A stretch of 64,000 nt of DNA from Liolophura sinensis (taxonomy: Eukaryota > Mollusca > Polyplacophora > Chitonida > Chitonidae): contig NC_088300.1 in NCBI RefSeq assembly GCF_032854445.1, forward strand, positions 49,283,682 through 49,347,681, given 5' to 3'. Shown here in pieces: positions 24,116 to 35,287 of this stretch (positions within the stretch are counted from its first letter, which is position 1; each line of letters begins with the position of its first letter). The position numbers were made by a program, and so were the translations under genes. The notes below the pieces were generated by a model. It was not told where the DNA came from. It saw only the letters and a program-made list of their open reading frames with translations, and did not search any database.

Positions 24116-24170
24116 TCCCCCAGCTGTGCCCGGTTCCTCCCACCATAATGCTGGCCGCTGTCGTATAAGT
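24116..24170 (+). mobile_element. Family-1 SINE fragment
   Basis: A 55-bp match to the family-1 core: 'gctgtgcccggttcctccca', then 'ccataatgctggccgctgtc', then 'gtataagt'. No head or tail remains. Confidence 0.75.
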
Positions 24171-25984
24171 TGCTGTCCAAGATACAATTCCAAGCTGTCC
24201 AAGACAAACATTCTGACTGTCCAAGACACAAGCAACCTCCCAAGAAAGAATGATGAATATATTCAATGATGTAAATGTCTTGCACAACACAAGATGATCA
24301 TAAATTTAATAACTATGTCAGCTTGGAAATAATCATTCAATGTTCTTCTTACATGTATAAACAGATTTTTAGACAATGCTGATGGGCAGACTTCAGCTGT
24401 GTAATATGGTGAGAAGTCAAGAAAGGGAGAGCTTAAACATTCTGTTGTGCATGTAAAAAGCTTACAAATTTAGACAATACTATCTCGAAAAGTGATTCAT
24501 TTGGGAAACCTTGAAGTTAACAAACAGCAACCACTTTAGATTCATTTCAGTAACAAACTACTTGAAGCACTACCAAATGGTGACAAATAAAAGTAATCAA
24601 TACTGGCCAATAAAAAGAAACAATAAACAGACTATATCCCATCCCCTTCTCCTACCCCACCTGATCCCAAAACAAATTTGGCCACTTCTGCAGTTTTTAA
24701 AAGCAATATCTATCTCATAATATATATTTATCTTTTTCCACAGAGAATTGATTGTATAAATTATGTTTCATCTTTCATCACAAAAAGTGCTGTCAAAACA
24801 TGAAACATGCATCACAGTGTCAACCAGGAAGCTACTGTATATAGAAAACTATCAACACTCAGGGGCCAGTTGTTCAGAAATGTATTAAAAGTTAAATCAG
24901 TCATATCTTGCCTTCAAGCAAAGTTATACACAGAACTTTAGTCCAGACTAAGTTAATACAGGGCTTTAGATCTAATACACCTCTGACGTGTCTGAACAAG
25001 TGGGTCCCGGGCCAGGTTATTCAAAACTGTGCTAACAGGTAATACCAGATTTAACTTTAAGCCAAGCCTTCAATTTTTCACTTAGCCCCTAAGTAATTGT
25101 CTAACAGTACAATAATATCTGATTCGCTGGTTGCTGGGTTTCTCTAAAATCTTGCATATAAATCTGATTTTATGCCAGCCATAGTGCATATGTATCTCAT
25201 AATGGAGAAATGGCAAATCTCCTTCCTGCCTGTAACAAAAAACCCAAAAAACAAAAACCTTACAAGGTAAAACAAACACTACCATACAAAAAACTCCCAT
25301 TTAAATTTAACAGCGCAATTCCATTTGAAGAAAAGTTCACAAAAAGGTAATTAATTTTTCATCCTTTGGAAATTTAGAAACAAGAATCAACCTACACAAA
25401 ATAGCACTTAGGCAACAATGAAACTTTATCAAGACCCTGTGCTGCTGAAGAACATCAATGATGAAGAAAGGATAAATGTACATGTTTAGTGCACTTACTG
25501 TATATCTGGACAAGTAAGTTTAAGCAACCAATGACAATACATGTAATTATGTTTTGTGATGTATGTACTTTGAGTGAGTCACACCTGAGATAAATACCAT
25601 CACCCTGACAACAAGTATTTCAGGCATACAGGCACTGGTATTCAAATCAGTTCAGTCTGGTGCTCTCAGAATGCAATGGTATTTTGTGTTTACTATGGTC
25701 TCTACACCAAACTGAATTCTTAGCACATGGTCATATCAACTATATGTACTGTCATTATATACTAAAAAGTACAATATAATAAAATGCAGCATGAGCAGTG
25801 GTTGCCATAGAAGAAAAAATAAAAATTTAAATTGTCTTTGACTGGGATTTCAGAAGTCTCGTCAACATTATTTTAGTACCTTAGGTAGATCCCATTGGTG
25901 ATTTATATTCATCTATTCAGGAGAGAATACTGCGATAAACTGTATGTGCACAAGTAGGTCATCTTGATGGGGATTTTCCTATCT

Positions 25985-26237
25985 GTTACATTGACATGGC
26001 ATACAGGCTGCTCTCAAGAACATTTAACTAATACGAAGGCAGCCAGCATTTTGGTGGGCAGAGCCTGGTGGAAACCATTGACCATCTGCAGGTTGCTGAC
26101 AGACGTTCTCTCGTACAACCTGAATGGAAGCAAGCATGAGCTGTACTGGAACTGTACTGTATAGCAATCTCATGGGTGAAAGGCTCCTGGGTCCTTCTGC
26201 TGCGCTAGCACACTAAGTACAAGGCCACAGAGGCCCC
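25985..26237 (-). mobile_element. Diverged full-length family-1 SINE
   Basis: Retains the family-1 order of motifs: 'ctctcaagaacatttaacta', 'atacgaaggcagccagcatt', 'ctgcgctagcacactaagta' and the head 'cacagaggcccc'. It has many substitutions and small deletions, so it is older than the copies at 3984 and 19376. Confidence 0.75.
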
Positions 26238-26280
26238 AGATGAATTAAGTATGTACTTAATTGTACAATGTATGTATCTC

Positions 26281-26380
26281 TACTGCTGTTCAAGCCTGTC
26301 TTACTGGCTTGCCATGCCATAGACACCAGACATGACATCACATCCAGACACAGCATACTGACAGATAGCCTGACGTGATA
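26281..26380 (-). mobile_element. Family-2 SINE fragment
   Basis: Contains 'tagacaccagacatgacatc' and 'ctggcttgccatgcca', matching the family-2 core. It lies directly beside the head of the family-1 SINE at 25985-26237. Confidence 0.45.
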
Positions 26381-26507
26381 CAAAACATGTATTACCATGG
26401 CAACACATATGTACAAGTCTTTCAAATAATGATACACATTACTAAACTATATTTACAGAGGTTCATTATCATGTAAAAATAAACGTGTAGGGGAGTTTAA
26501 CTGGTGT

Positions 26508-26815
26508 TCTGTTATTCCAGTGTTATGTTCCACAAAGGCCAGAGTGGCTAATGTTCTGTTATTACTGGGTTCTGTTCCACAAAAGCCAAAATGGCTAATG
26601 TTCTGTTATTCCTGGGCTCTGTTCCACAAATGCCAGGTCCTAAAGATCTGTTATTCCTGAGTTCTGTTGCACAAAAGCCATAGTGACTAATGTTCTGTGA
26701 TTCCTAGGTTCTGTCCAACAAAAACCAGAGTGGCTAATGTTCTGTTATTCCTGGGATCTGTTCCACAAAGGCCAGAGTGGCTAATGTTCTGTTATTTCTG
26801 GGTTCTGTTGTACAA
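26508..26815. repeat. 47-bp tandem repeat, about 6.5 units
   Basis: The unit 'tggctaatgttctgttattc' plus 'ctgggttctgttccacaaaa' plus 'gccagag' recurs at 47-bp spacing, for example at 26545 and 26592. Substitutions and one shortened unit occur. It lies about 340 bp downstream of the SAP30BP stop codon, so it may be within that gene's 3' untranslated region. Confidence 0.85.
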
Positions 26816-27149
26816 ACCCATTTTAGTGTTATGATAAAAAAAAAAAAAAAATACAACCACCAAACTGTAGGTACACATTCTGATTTGGCTTAGACTAGAT
26901 ACAATGTTTCTAAAATGGCAGATCAGGGACTTGTGGAATGTTACAGAAGATGTATTCCAGGTAATTAATGGTTGTCGTCTTGCCACCTCAAGATCTGGTG
27001 ACTCACATTTGTTATAACAACAAGACCCTAAATTCTCATTGCACATTGGAACGAATGTTATGAAAGTTGATTCAGATCTTTGGATCTTTCTGTGGCATCA
27101 TTTTTGTTAAAGATGGGTATATTACAATGATCTGTGATGTCATGGCGCT

Positions 27150-30100
27150 TCATTTTGATTTCTTCACCATGAAGCTTCCCACGGCTGAAATGATAGTAGT
27201 TTTGGACGAGGTGGTTGAGGTGACTGTGGTTATACTAGCAGCAGTTCGCTGAGATGGCAGAGCATCCCACTTGCTCTTTCTCTTCTTGTCATCTGAAATG
27301 TGGAAACAGGAACTGACATGAAACCAAGCTGTGTTTTAGGAAATTGCTCCACTTGCAGAAGTCAGGTACACTTCAAGGTTAAAAGGTCAAACCTTATTTG
27401 AGGTTGGCTTTTGATTTATTGTATATTTCTTTGTTGTTTAACACCATAATCTAGAAATTTTCACTTGTACAGATGGGGAAAAGGAACAACATTTGGCAGA
27501 TTTTCTCAAGGGAGATGTATGCACCAAATTAAATGAGGCAAAGTCTTTGACAAAACTAAAACTGCACAAACTCTCCTATGAATGTAGTTGACTGGTTATT
27601 GTCACCAAGGCTGCAATGAAAGTGAAGTGGTTTGCTTCTGAGGAACACAATTTCTCAATTAGCACTATGAGTAATTTTCAGTGTGAAATTTTTCCGCATT
27701 TTTATAACACATTTAATGAAACATCAATGTCTAGATACAACACTAGGCCTGGCCATCATTTACATACTCTTTGTTGAGCATATGTCAGCCATATCAGAAA
27801 AAAATAAATCCATGTCATTCATACTTCTTCTTAAATATAAGATAATGTTATGGATTTCTCTACTAAACATAATATTCTAATAATTATATCCAATTATATA
27901 CAAGTTTGGAAACAAATCATTTACACAACTTCCCCTCAAAAAAGCAGTCTGGTCTGTATCCCTTCTTAATTCCTTTTAATACCCAAGGCAGTGGGTGGGT
28001 TGAGGGCAGGTGAAGTGCGAAACTACCAAGATTTTTTGATGAGGAAACAGTAAAATAGTCTATTGGACACCGTTACCTAATATGGAATCTGAAGACTTTT
28101 TGGTTCCAGTAACAAATTCGACCTGAAAAGAAGCAAAAAAGCAATTTTTGTAGGAAATTGCTATAAGGCTAAGTTTTACTGGAATAACTGTCAAAAGTTT
28201 AATGACTTTTTCATTTCAGCATACATTCACCATACTTCTCTTGAAATATAACAATTTACGGTATATCTATTAATTCCTTCAGTAGTTTTGTCTTCCGCTG
28301 GTATTTTAGTTTGCAAACCTGATGAAAATTAGCTAATGACTGACTAGACTGGGACTGGATTTCGACCAAGTGGACAGCAGTAAAAATTGCCTTGCACCAC
28401 TGATCCAGCAATTTTAACATTTATTTGTTTCTCATTTAACATTATACTCAGGAATTTTTCACTTACATGATGGTGGTCAATTTTGTGGGTAGATAGGATG
28501 GAAGAAACCACTGCCTCGGGAAAACTATCTACCTTTGGCAAATTACTGATGGATCTTCATACAATTTTACATGATAATATTTATTTATTTATGTGATGGG
28601 TGTTTTACGCCATATACTCAAGAATATTTCACTTATGCGATGGCGGCCAGCATTATGGTCATAGAGCCTGGATGAAACCCACAACCATCCGCAGGTTGCT
28701 GAGAGACCTTCCCCCGTAAGGCCTCTCTGAACTGGACTTGAACTCACAGCATTGGTGAGAGCTCCCGGGTCATTGCGTCGCTCTGTTGTGCTACCCCCCC
28801 CCCCCCCCCCCCCCTCCTCCTCCGGCCATGGAGGCCTCTATATGACAATAACCAGCAGCTTTAATTATAACCACTGACTGCAGCATGGCTGATGTGGTTG
28901 TGTACTAGATACATGTACCTTAGTCCGTTCTTTCCTCTCTTTCTCCCTCTTCTCCATCTCAGCTTTTTGTACTTTATCTGCAAATAGAATGTTTGAAAAA
29001 TTACATGCATACATGATAACCACAATGTATCCCGTCTGCATGTTTATTATGTCTGTGTTATCTTTTTACATTTTACTGCAGAGAGAAAGGTGTTAAATAG
29101 ATATTAATGGTCATAACCACCCTAACATACCCTAAATGACCATAAATTTCATCCATGACAAACTTGCCCATATTTCCTGATTCTGGGAATTCTATTGATT
29201 TTAGAAAGGTGTTTTGAGGTTTGCTTGGAACATGGGATGATATTCTACTGGAAAAGTTTCAGCACCAAAAATAATGTTTTGTGACATTTATTTGCCTCTA
29301 AAAATGCACTTCTGTGAACGAAATTTTAGCTCACTTAGAGTACTTTCCTCCAGAAATGCAGCACAGTTCCCACTCTTCAGGACATGTTTTGCGGTCCTTG
29401 CTCTTGCTCTTTATCTCTTTTATGCACAATTCAGTATAAAATCATAGACATAAAAAAGGGCGCCATCAAGTAGCTTTTACACACATGCTTAAGCAAAATT
29501 CAATATTTTTGGTCAATTTCTCCAGATTGAAGATGACTTTCATATACCTTCAAAGACATCATTGAAATCTTGAAACAATATTCAAGGAAGAAAATCCTCT
29601 TAAGACTTCAGGAATCCTCACAAACTTGTATATAACACAAACCACAACTTTTGTTCCAAACTGTTTAGGAATTCAACTGGTAAATACATGTATGTCATCC
29701 TAACCCAACGTCAACTGTATAAATCAAGAGACACCAGTTTGTGGGAATAGTTTTCAATGGCAAACAACTGCAGGCTTACCTAAAGCATCATAATACGATT
29801 GCTTGTTCCAGATATGTGGGTCATAGATTTCCTGCAAAATAGATCAATTGTGAATAATAATAACCAGGATTTCAAAACAACAGGATAAATCATTTGAACA
29901 AGTGGATACTTAATAAATTTAGATCCTTTATATATTAAATTGCACAGCAGGCTGAGACAGGGACCAAGATGCACTTACAACTCCAAAAAGGCTAGCTCAG
30001 CTTTTCAACTCTTCTTACACTACATCAAAATTTACATACATGCACAACATATCAAAGAACAATTGGTATTGATGACTGAACACTTAAAACCATTTTCGTT

Positions 30101-33100
30101 CTTACTGGTGGGTAATTTGTTCCTTTTTCATCTATGTCGCAGAAATCAATTAACTTTTCGTAGATACTGAAAAACAAAAATAGCAGTTACTGTGCAAAAT
30201 TCCTATACCTTTTTGTATATCAGGTAATGATAAAATTTATTTACTTCCGTATTAAAAAAAAAAACCATAGTCCCTAGAACAAAATAATAATCTTAACATG
30301 GAAGCTCTTGCATTACCATAAAACGCTGTGTACAGGAGTTAGTAATAACCTTTCAGCTGAAAAAGTTTGAGGAGTTTAAATGCATAAACATAAAAACCAC
30401 TCAAAAGAATAGTCCAGAATTTATGACAAAGGTAATAAGACCCCTGATTACTTATTTAGAAAAATTGTTTCATCAAATATTTTTTCTATCTACAAAAATG
30501 CTTCTTATCAGGTTCTTGGAAACTACAAATGACATAAATCTTCACCAATGCAAAGTTTGGGACAATGATTACTGGGGAAAAATATGATGCAAAAGTCATT
30601 ACTTTTTTTTACCACTTTTTAAAACTTTGAAAATCTGAATGTAATCATTTTACCTTGGATTTCTCACTTCCTTTTTCCTCTGAATAGCTCTGCTCAAACT
30701 TAGCCCTTCCCTTCTCATCCTCTCATGCAACTTTGCTATCTTTGTCTGAAAAGAAGAAAGTGTTAATGGGTTTTTAGATTGTTTCCTTGGTGTGACTTGC
30801 ATGTGAATGCCAATTTATATGTCGTGCTACCTCACTAGAATGTGACACAGAATACACCAGACATGATATCTCACTGGAATGCCAAACTGAAAACACCAGA
30901 CATGACACCACACCCAGGCCCATTCATAGCACACTGCAGGCCTTTGTCTTTGCCAATTTCACATCACCTCACTCGGGACTGAAGATGGGATTACTGCTCA
31001 ATCTTAACACACTCTAGATGAGCCCATTCTTTCCAAATAACACACCACCTACTGTGTTGAAGTGAATATTTCACTCAGATAATGGCAATTAAAAAACATG
31101 TGTACCTTCAACTGCACATGTAAAAAGGCACCTGGAAAGCAGGTGCTTGACTCACATGCAGCCTCATCCTTTGATGACTTAGAACTCGAGCGATCTGAAC
31201 ACCCTTGAACACAGTATGGTCAACAGGATCCATGACAACAGATTGATTTTGCAAGAGAAACTAACCTGAAGATGAGTGGCACATCTACCTGGAGGCTCTG
31301 GTGGAATTTGTATTTCATCATCTGATGAGCGATTTAACACACTTCTTGATAAAGATGCTGGAACAGGAAAACAAACAATAACATACAGGCACGTAAGACA
31401 TGAGTTGTTGTGATATAGTCAGTTCCAAAATACATATGGTTAAAATTCCCTATAATGAGAAAAAGGTCTGAAATCAGTTTTTAGACTGTATAAGGTAGAT
31501 GACAATAATACTATGATTTTGGGAAGAAACAAACAAGACTGGGGTGAGTAACTCACATGAATCCAGATCCATGGTGCTGTTATAATCGACCAATCCTATC
31601 TGAAAGAACACGTACAGGTAAATTGTATTGTACTGTATTAGGTCTACCTCAACAGCAGCGAAAAATTTACATGTAAGATGATTAATGCAGTTCATAATTT
31701 ATAATGAATGGTATATTTGAAAAAAAAATTATCTTAAATATGTTACACAATATAGCAGATCATCTGCTGATAAGTAATTTGTCTTTTTCTTTTCGCATTC
31801 ATGGCAATATATGGCTGATGTCCTACACCTTTTTAATAGTCTTTGGGACATTAATTTGTCATTATCTCAATCCCACTAGACATGTCCAAGTATGTAAACC
31901 CTGATACATTTGATACCTTTGCTATAACTTCCACTCTGTCTTCCATATCACTACCACCATCTGCATCCAGATCAGCATCATCGTCTAAGTCTTCTCCAGT
32001 ATAAGATACCAACTTCATAGCTGTTGAAAAAATAACCAAAACACACACCATTACTTATGAAATTTCAACAGTACTATGAACTAAAGAAAAGAACACCAGT
32101 GCTACACCTGGTATCTTATGGGCCTGGAAACATGGAGATGAAACAATATATTCATTATTAACTGTGAGATGGCTTGGGATGATTTTTTTTCTTTGTATTT
32201 TCTCTTAAGTTTTCAAACGACTGACTTCCTAATTGGGGTTGATGATTTGACTATGACTGTTCTTAAAATTTCCTCTAGGACTATATTACTCATTTTTTGG
32301 ACCAAAATCGGCTTTAATTCTGCTCAAATTGCACAATTTTGAACAAGCAGGCGTGTTTGCCTTCTCAAGGCCTTGCAGAATATTCTCCATGATGGAGACT
32401 CTTCATCATGTTGACAGATGTTCAAGTCTGATATATAAACATTGTTTGCTATGCAGAATACAAGAGAAATCCATATAGGGTTAGAGATGGCAAACACGTC
32501 TGTTTGAAGTTTTGCTGGTCATGGACGAGGAATATGAGCGCAACAGGAGCCCACTATGGTCCGACAAAAGTGTAATCCCCTCTTCCAGGATTTTGAGAAT
32601 GCAGCTCTTTTACATGACAAGCCTTAGGTGCAAACTCCTGGTGAACCCAGGAGAGTTACGAGAAACTTGATTGAATGTGCTGTAGGATATTTTGCTCTAT
32701 ATCTGTGCAGAAGAGTTGTTTTTTTTTTCAGTCTGGTACCTTGTTTAAAATGAAAACTTTTGTAGTCGCTGCCCTCAGTGAAATAACTTTTCCAAAAAAT
32801 GAAGATAAGTGAAAATGTGAGCTTATTGATAGGATTTCTATTTTCCCATAAGTGTTTGAACACAATGCAGTTGTAGATGGAGGCATTGTGTTTCTATAGT
32901 TAACGATGGGTTTCCATCATTTATTTGATTGGTATTTAACGCCGTACTCAGGAATATTTTAGTTATACAACATATAAAATGTCCCAATGATGAATGTCAA
33001 AATTTTAAACAGTACAAAGAGCCATCAAAAATACGTGTAGACTACGTTTGTTTTTTTTTATTCAAGCAACTGGTTTAGTTGGAATATATCACCAAATTTT

Positions 33101-33376
33101 TTGGTTTGACGAAAAATAACCTTTTCGTTTTCTGGACTCAGATGAACTTTCTTGATCAGTCCCGAATTTCAGACTTGATACAGAGTTGTTGTCGTCCTCC
33201 TGTAGAAATGATGGCACGGCGGACGTAGGTCTGGATCTGTTGACGTCCGGATCAGCTTCGTCGTCTGAGATTTTATCAACCTCTTGTTCACCTTTTTCTT
33301 CGTCGTCCGATTTGTCTGATTCCGTGTACATGGCCGCTAAAGACGCCATGGCTGTGGAACTATCTGTTTTATCCAT
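27150..33376 (-). CDS. SAP30BP: SAP30BP (HCNGP): SAP30-binding nuclear protein
   Basis: Ten coding exons on the minus strand: 33376-33121, 32020-31917, 31599-31557, 31357-31266, 30745-30654, 30166-30106, 29831-29780, 28977-28919, 28122-28077, 27292-27150. They total 948 nt, 315 aa plus stop, close to the human length of about 308. The N-terminus (1-120) is Ser/Asp/Glu-rich. The HCNGP domain follows: DDEIQIPPEPPGRCATHLQ (about 147-165), SRAIQRKKEVRNPSIYEKLI, FCDIDEKGTNYPP (about 204-216), IYDPHIWNKQSYYDAL and VEFVTGTKK. The C-terminus has KKRKSKWDAL, a Thr/Ser-rich stretch and a terminal VKKSK. In mammals it binds SAP30 and has been linked to transcriptional repression and to splicing of short introns with RBM17. 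It acts in the nucleus. The start is the first in-frame ATG, encoding MDKTDSSTAMASLAAMYTES. Confidence 0.96.
27418..27535 (-). mobile_element. Family-3-like SINE remnant
   Basis: 'tagaaattttcacttgtaca' and 'aacatttggcagattttctc' correspond to blocks of the element at 28420-28550. No head is left. SAP30BP intron 9. Confidence 0.4.
28420..28550 (-). mobile_element. Family-3-like SINE 3' fragment
   Basis: 'tcaggaatttttcacttaca' and 'tgatggtggtcaattttgtg' followed by 'aaccactgcctcgggaaaac' and 'ctacctttggcaaattactg'. This is related to the 3' half of the element at 10555-10880. SAP30BP intron 8. Confidence 0.55.
28580..28838 (-). mobile_element. Family-1 SINE with a poly-C expansion in the head
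   Basis: Plus-strand order: 'gggtgttttacgccatatac', 'cacttatgcgatggcggcca', 'ccatccgcaggttgctgaga', then a C-run (about 28795-28814), then 'tccggccatggaggcctc'. The A-box segment ('ggctcagtcggttagcgcgc' in intact copies, read on the minus strand) is replaced by the homopolymer, so the Pol III promoter is destroyed. SAP30BP intron 8. Confidence 0.82.
30815..31040 (-). mobile_element. Degenerate family-2 SINE
   Basis: Contains two blocks of the family-2 core ('acaccagacatgatatctca' and 'acaccagacatgacaccaca'), suggesting an internal duplication or two nested fragments. SAP30BP intron 4. Confidence 0.45.
32920..32972 (-). mobile_element. Family-1 SINE 3'-end fragment
   Basis: 'tttatttgattggtatttaa' and 'cgccgtactcaggaatattt', then the match stops. 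Only the A-tail-proximal 50 bp remain. SAP30BP intron 1. Confidence 0.75.
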
Positions 33377-33800
33377 TATACGTTAAACACCGTAAAGGAA
33401 ATATTCCTTGCCCTGTGACCGACGATGACAACAACAACGAAAATGCGTTATTTTCCTCATTCACTGAAGAGTTCCAGGGGTGCACTTGCATAGGGGGCGC
33501 CTTTTCAGACAAACAAGCGCGCCATCTGGCGAAAAGCTTGTTTGTCACAGTATGGCTGCTACTGGAAAGCCGAATTGTTTACATCGATACGTACATGTAC
33601 TTGTCCTGCAACTTTTTCAGAGTTAACAGCTGGACATACGTGAAGCGCTTTCACAGGTAGCTACATAAATGTGCACCAAACATATTTTATGTATGTTTGT
33701 GTGTCATCTAATGTTTTTTTCCCACTGACAGCAAGTTGCAGTAAGTGAACCAGGCAACTCGGGGAACGCATGCGATTCGAGAAATCTTGTGAGTGCCGAC
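33377..33800. promoter_or_regulatory. Divergent promoter region of SAP30BP and KIF27
   Basis: SAP30BP starts leftwards at 33376 and KIF27 reads rightwards from 35288. This interval is richer in G+C and in CpG (for example 'caagcgcgccatctggcgaa') than flanking introns. It contains donor-like sites on the plus strand at 33741 ('gcagtaagtg') and 33790 ('cttgtgagtg') that could end a KIF27 leader exon. The shared-promoter role is inferred from layout and composition. No TATA box is evident. Confidence 0.5.
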
Positions 33801-34852
33801 AGTGTGGTCACTAAATCAAATGTTACTTTGGAAAACAGGGGGTGTGTACGAACATACATGATGACACACAATCAGTTATATCCATAGACAAACGTGATTT
33901 TTTGCAAGTGTCAAAATTCGCAATGTAGCCTATCCTGTCATTCTCACCATAGTTACTAGTTCAGTTAACCCTGAAAGACTCCAACACCTTTTCTTATACC
34001 CTCAAGCGTCGTTGGAATCACGATGCTAACAGTGTTAATTTCGTACTCAACGAAGGTGCACGCCGATTGTGTTTGTTATTGAACAAGTTTTGTGCAGATA
34101 TAAGACACCAACTTCAAGACCAGATTTCCACACCAACTGCACTGCCACCATACGTCGATTTTAGAATAGATTTATTACAGCCCCGAAGGCTTCCACGGTA
34201 TGAGCTTCCCGGTGAATAAGCCATCTTCCTACTGCTCCAGTATGAGACAAGACACGCCCGTAGTTGCTCAACATTGGATAAGACATCGGCTGTGAAGTTT
34301 TAATATTGGGTTAAGTGTAGTTCATGGGCCAGCGATCCCCATGTATCAGTCAGTATATAAGGCATTCTTAGTTTTCAGGCTACAGCTGTCTGAACTGCTA
34401 CTGAAGCAGAGTTGCAGACAGGTGTCCATGATCAGAATGATGAATGAGATCAAATGATGAATTGCATTCACATATGTACTGGGTAGAATCAATGCTCCCT
34501 CAGTATGAGAAAAACAAATTCATTACAGTGAGTTTGCATGATATGACACATATATCAGTGCCATGCAGGATGGAATATCAGGGGATACCATTGTCATGAT
34601 TGTCATTCCATGTGAAATTGCTGTCGGTCATTTTCCACAAGTAGGAGTAAAGTAATAAAAGAGGAGATACATGTGGTAATACCTTTGATATCACTGTCAT
34701 TAGCATGGCGTTGATTGAAAAGGGATATCCATATTGTTCTCATATGCTAAGTGAGCATTCGTCAGAAAACCAAATTTGTGTTTGAATATCTCTGTCTAGC
34801 CAGCCATTTTGAAGTGCTTTAGGCATGAGATAATTAACTAAACGTACTTTGT

Positions 34853-34982
34853 TATGGATGGTTGTGGGTTTCCCACGGGCTATGCCCGGTTTCCTCCCGC
34901 CATAATGCTGGCTGCGGTCATATAAGTAAAATATTCTTGAGTACTACGTGAAAACACCTGTCAAAATAAATAAATAAAATAA
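34853..34982 (+). mobile_element. Family-1 SINE, 5'-truncated
   Basis: 'ggatggttgtgggtttccca', 'ccgccataatgctggctgcg' and 'atattcttgagtactacgtg' followed by an A-rich tail. It lies upstream of the first KIF27 coding exon, in intergenic DNA or a leader intron. Confidence 0.85.
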
Positions 34983-35261
34983 ACAAAATGGTTGGTTACT
35001 CTGAATAGGGGCTGGTTACTTTGTACCATTGAGAGAAGTTAGATGGAGCTAGGTTTGGGCTGTTTTGTCAATTTTTAACAAAATGATGGCTGTTTTTGTT
35101 TTTGTAACATTATTCTGACTGCTCAAGTCGAAATGGGACATGTTTTGGTTTCATATTATTTCCAGAATGCTTGTTTAATTAGTCTAGAATTTACCACCAA
35201 TGTAACCCACATGAACATGTGTATGATGTCCTCATTTTGTGTTTTATGCTCTGTTTCCAGA

Positions 35262-35267
35262 ATGTGA
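35262..35267 (+). promoter_or_regulatory. Start-stop upstream ORF (ATGTGA) in the KIF27 leader
   Basis: An acceptor 'gctctgtttccag' ends at 35260. The exon then reads 'aatgtgacaaaaagtg', giving an ATG followed directly by TGA, 21 nt before the KIF27 start at 35288. A minimal start-stop element of this kind can stall initiating ribosomes. It is present in the mRNA only if this acceptor is used. Confidence 0.5.
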
Positions 35268-35287
35268 CAAAAAGTGTATTGGTCATC

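Larger units (their letters stand above)
21847..27149. other. Intergenic region between YIPF3 and SAP30BP
   Basis: It must hold the YIPF3 promoter and 5' leader (just right of 21846) and the SAP30BP 3' untranslated region (left of 27150). I see no CpG-dense island or TATA box near 21.85-22.1 kb. Repeats identified inside are a family-2 SINE (22846-23130), a family-1 fragment (24116-24170), a family-1 SINE (25985-26237), a family-2 fragment (26281-26380) and a 47-bp tandem repeat (26508-26815). The rest, including 24.2-25.9 kb, shows no gene. Confidence 0.5.

Noticed and set aside
33415-33660. 81-codon plus-strand frame in the divergent promoter
   Set aside because: No similarity or splice continuity with KIF27; low-complexity start and promoter-like composition make it more likely non-coding.
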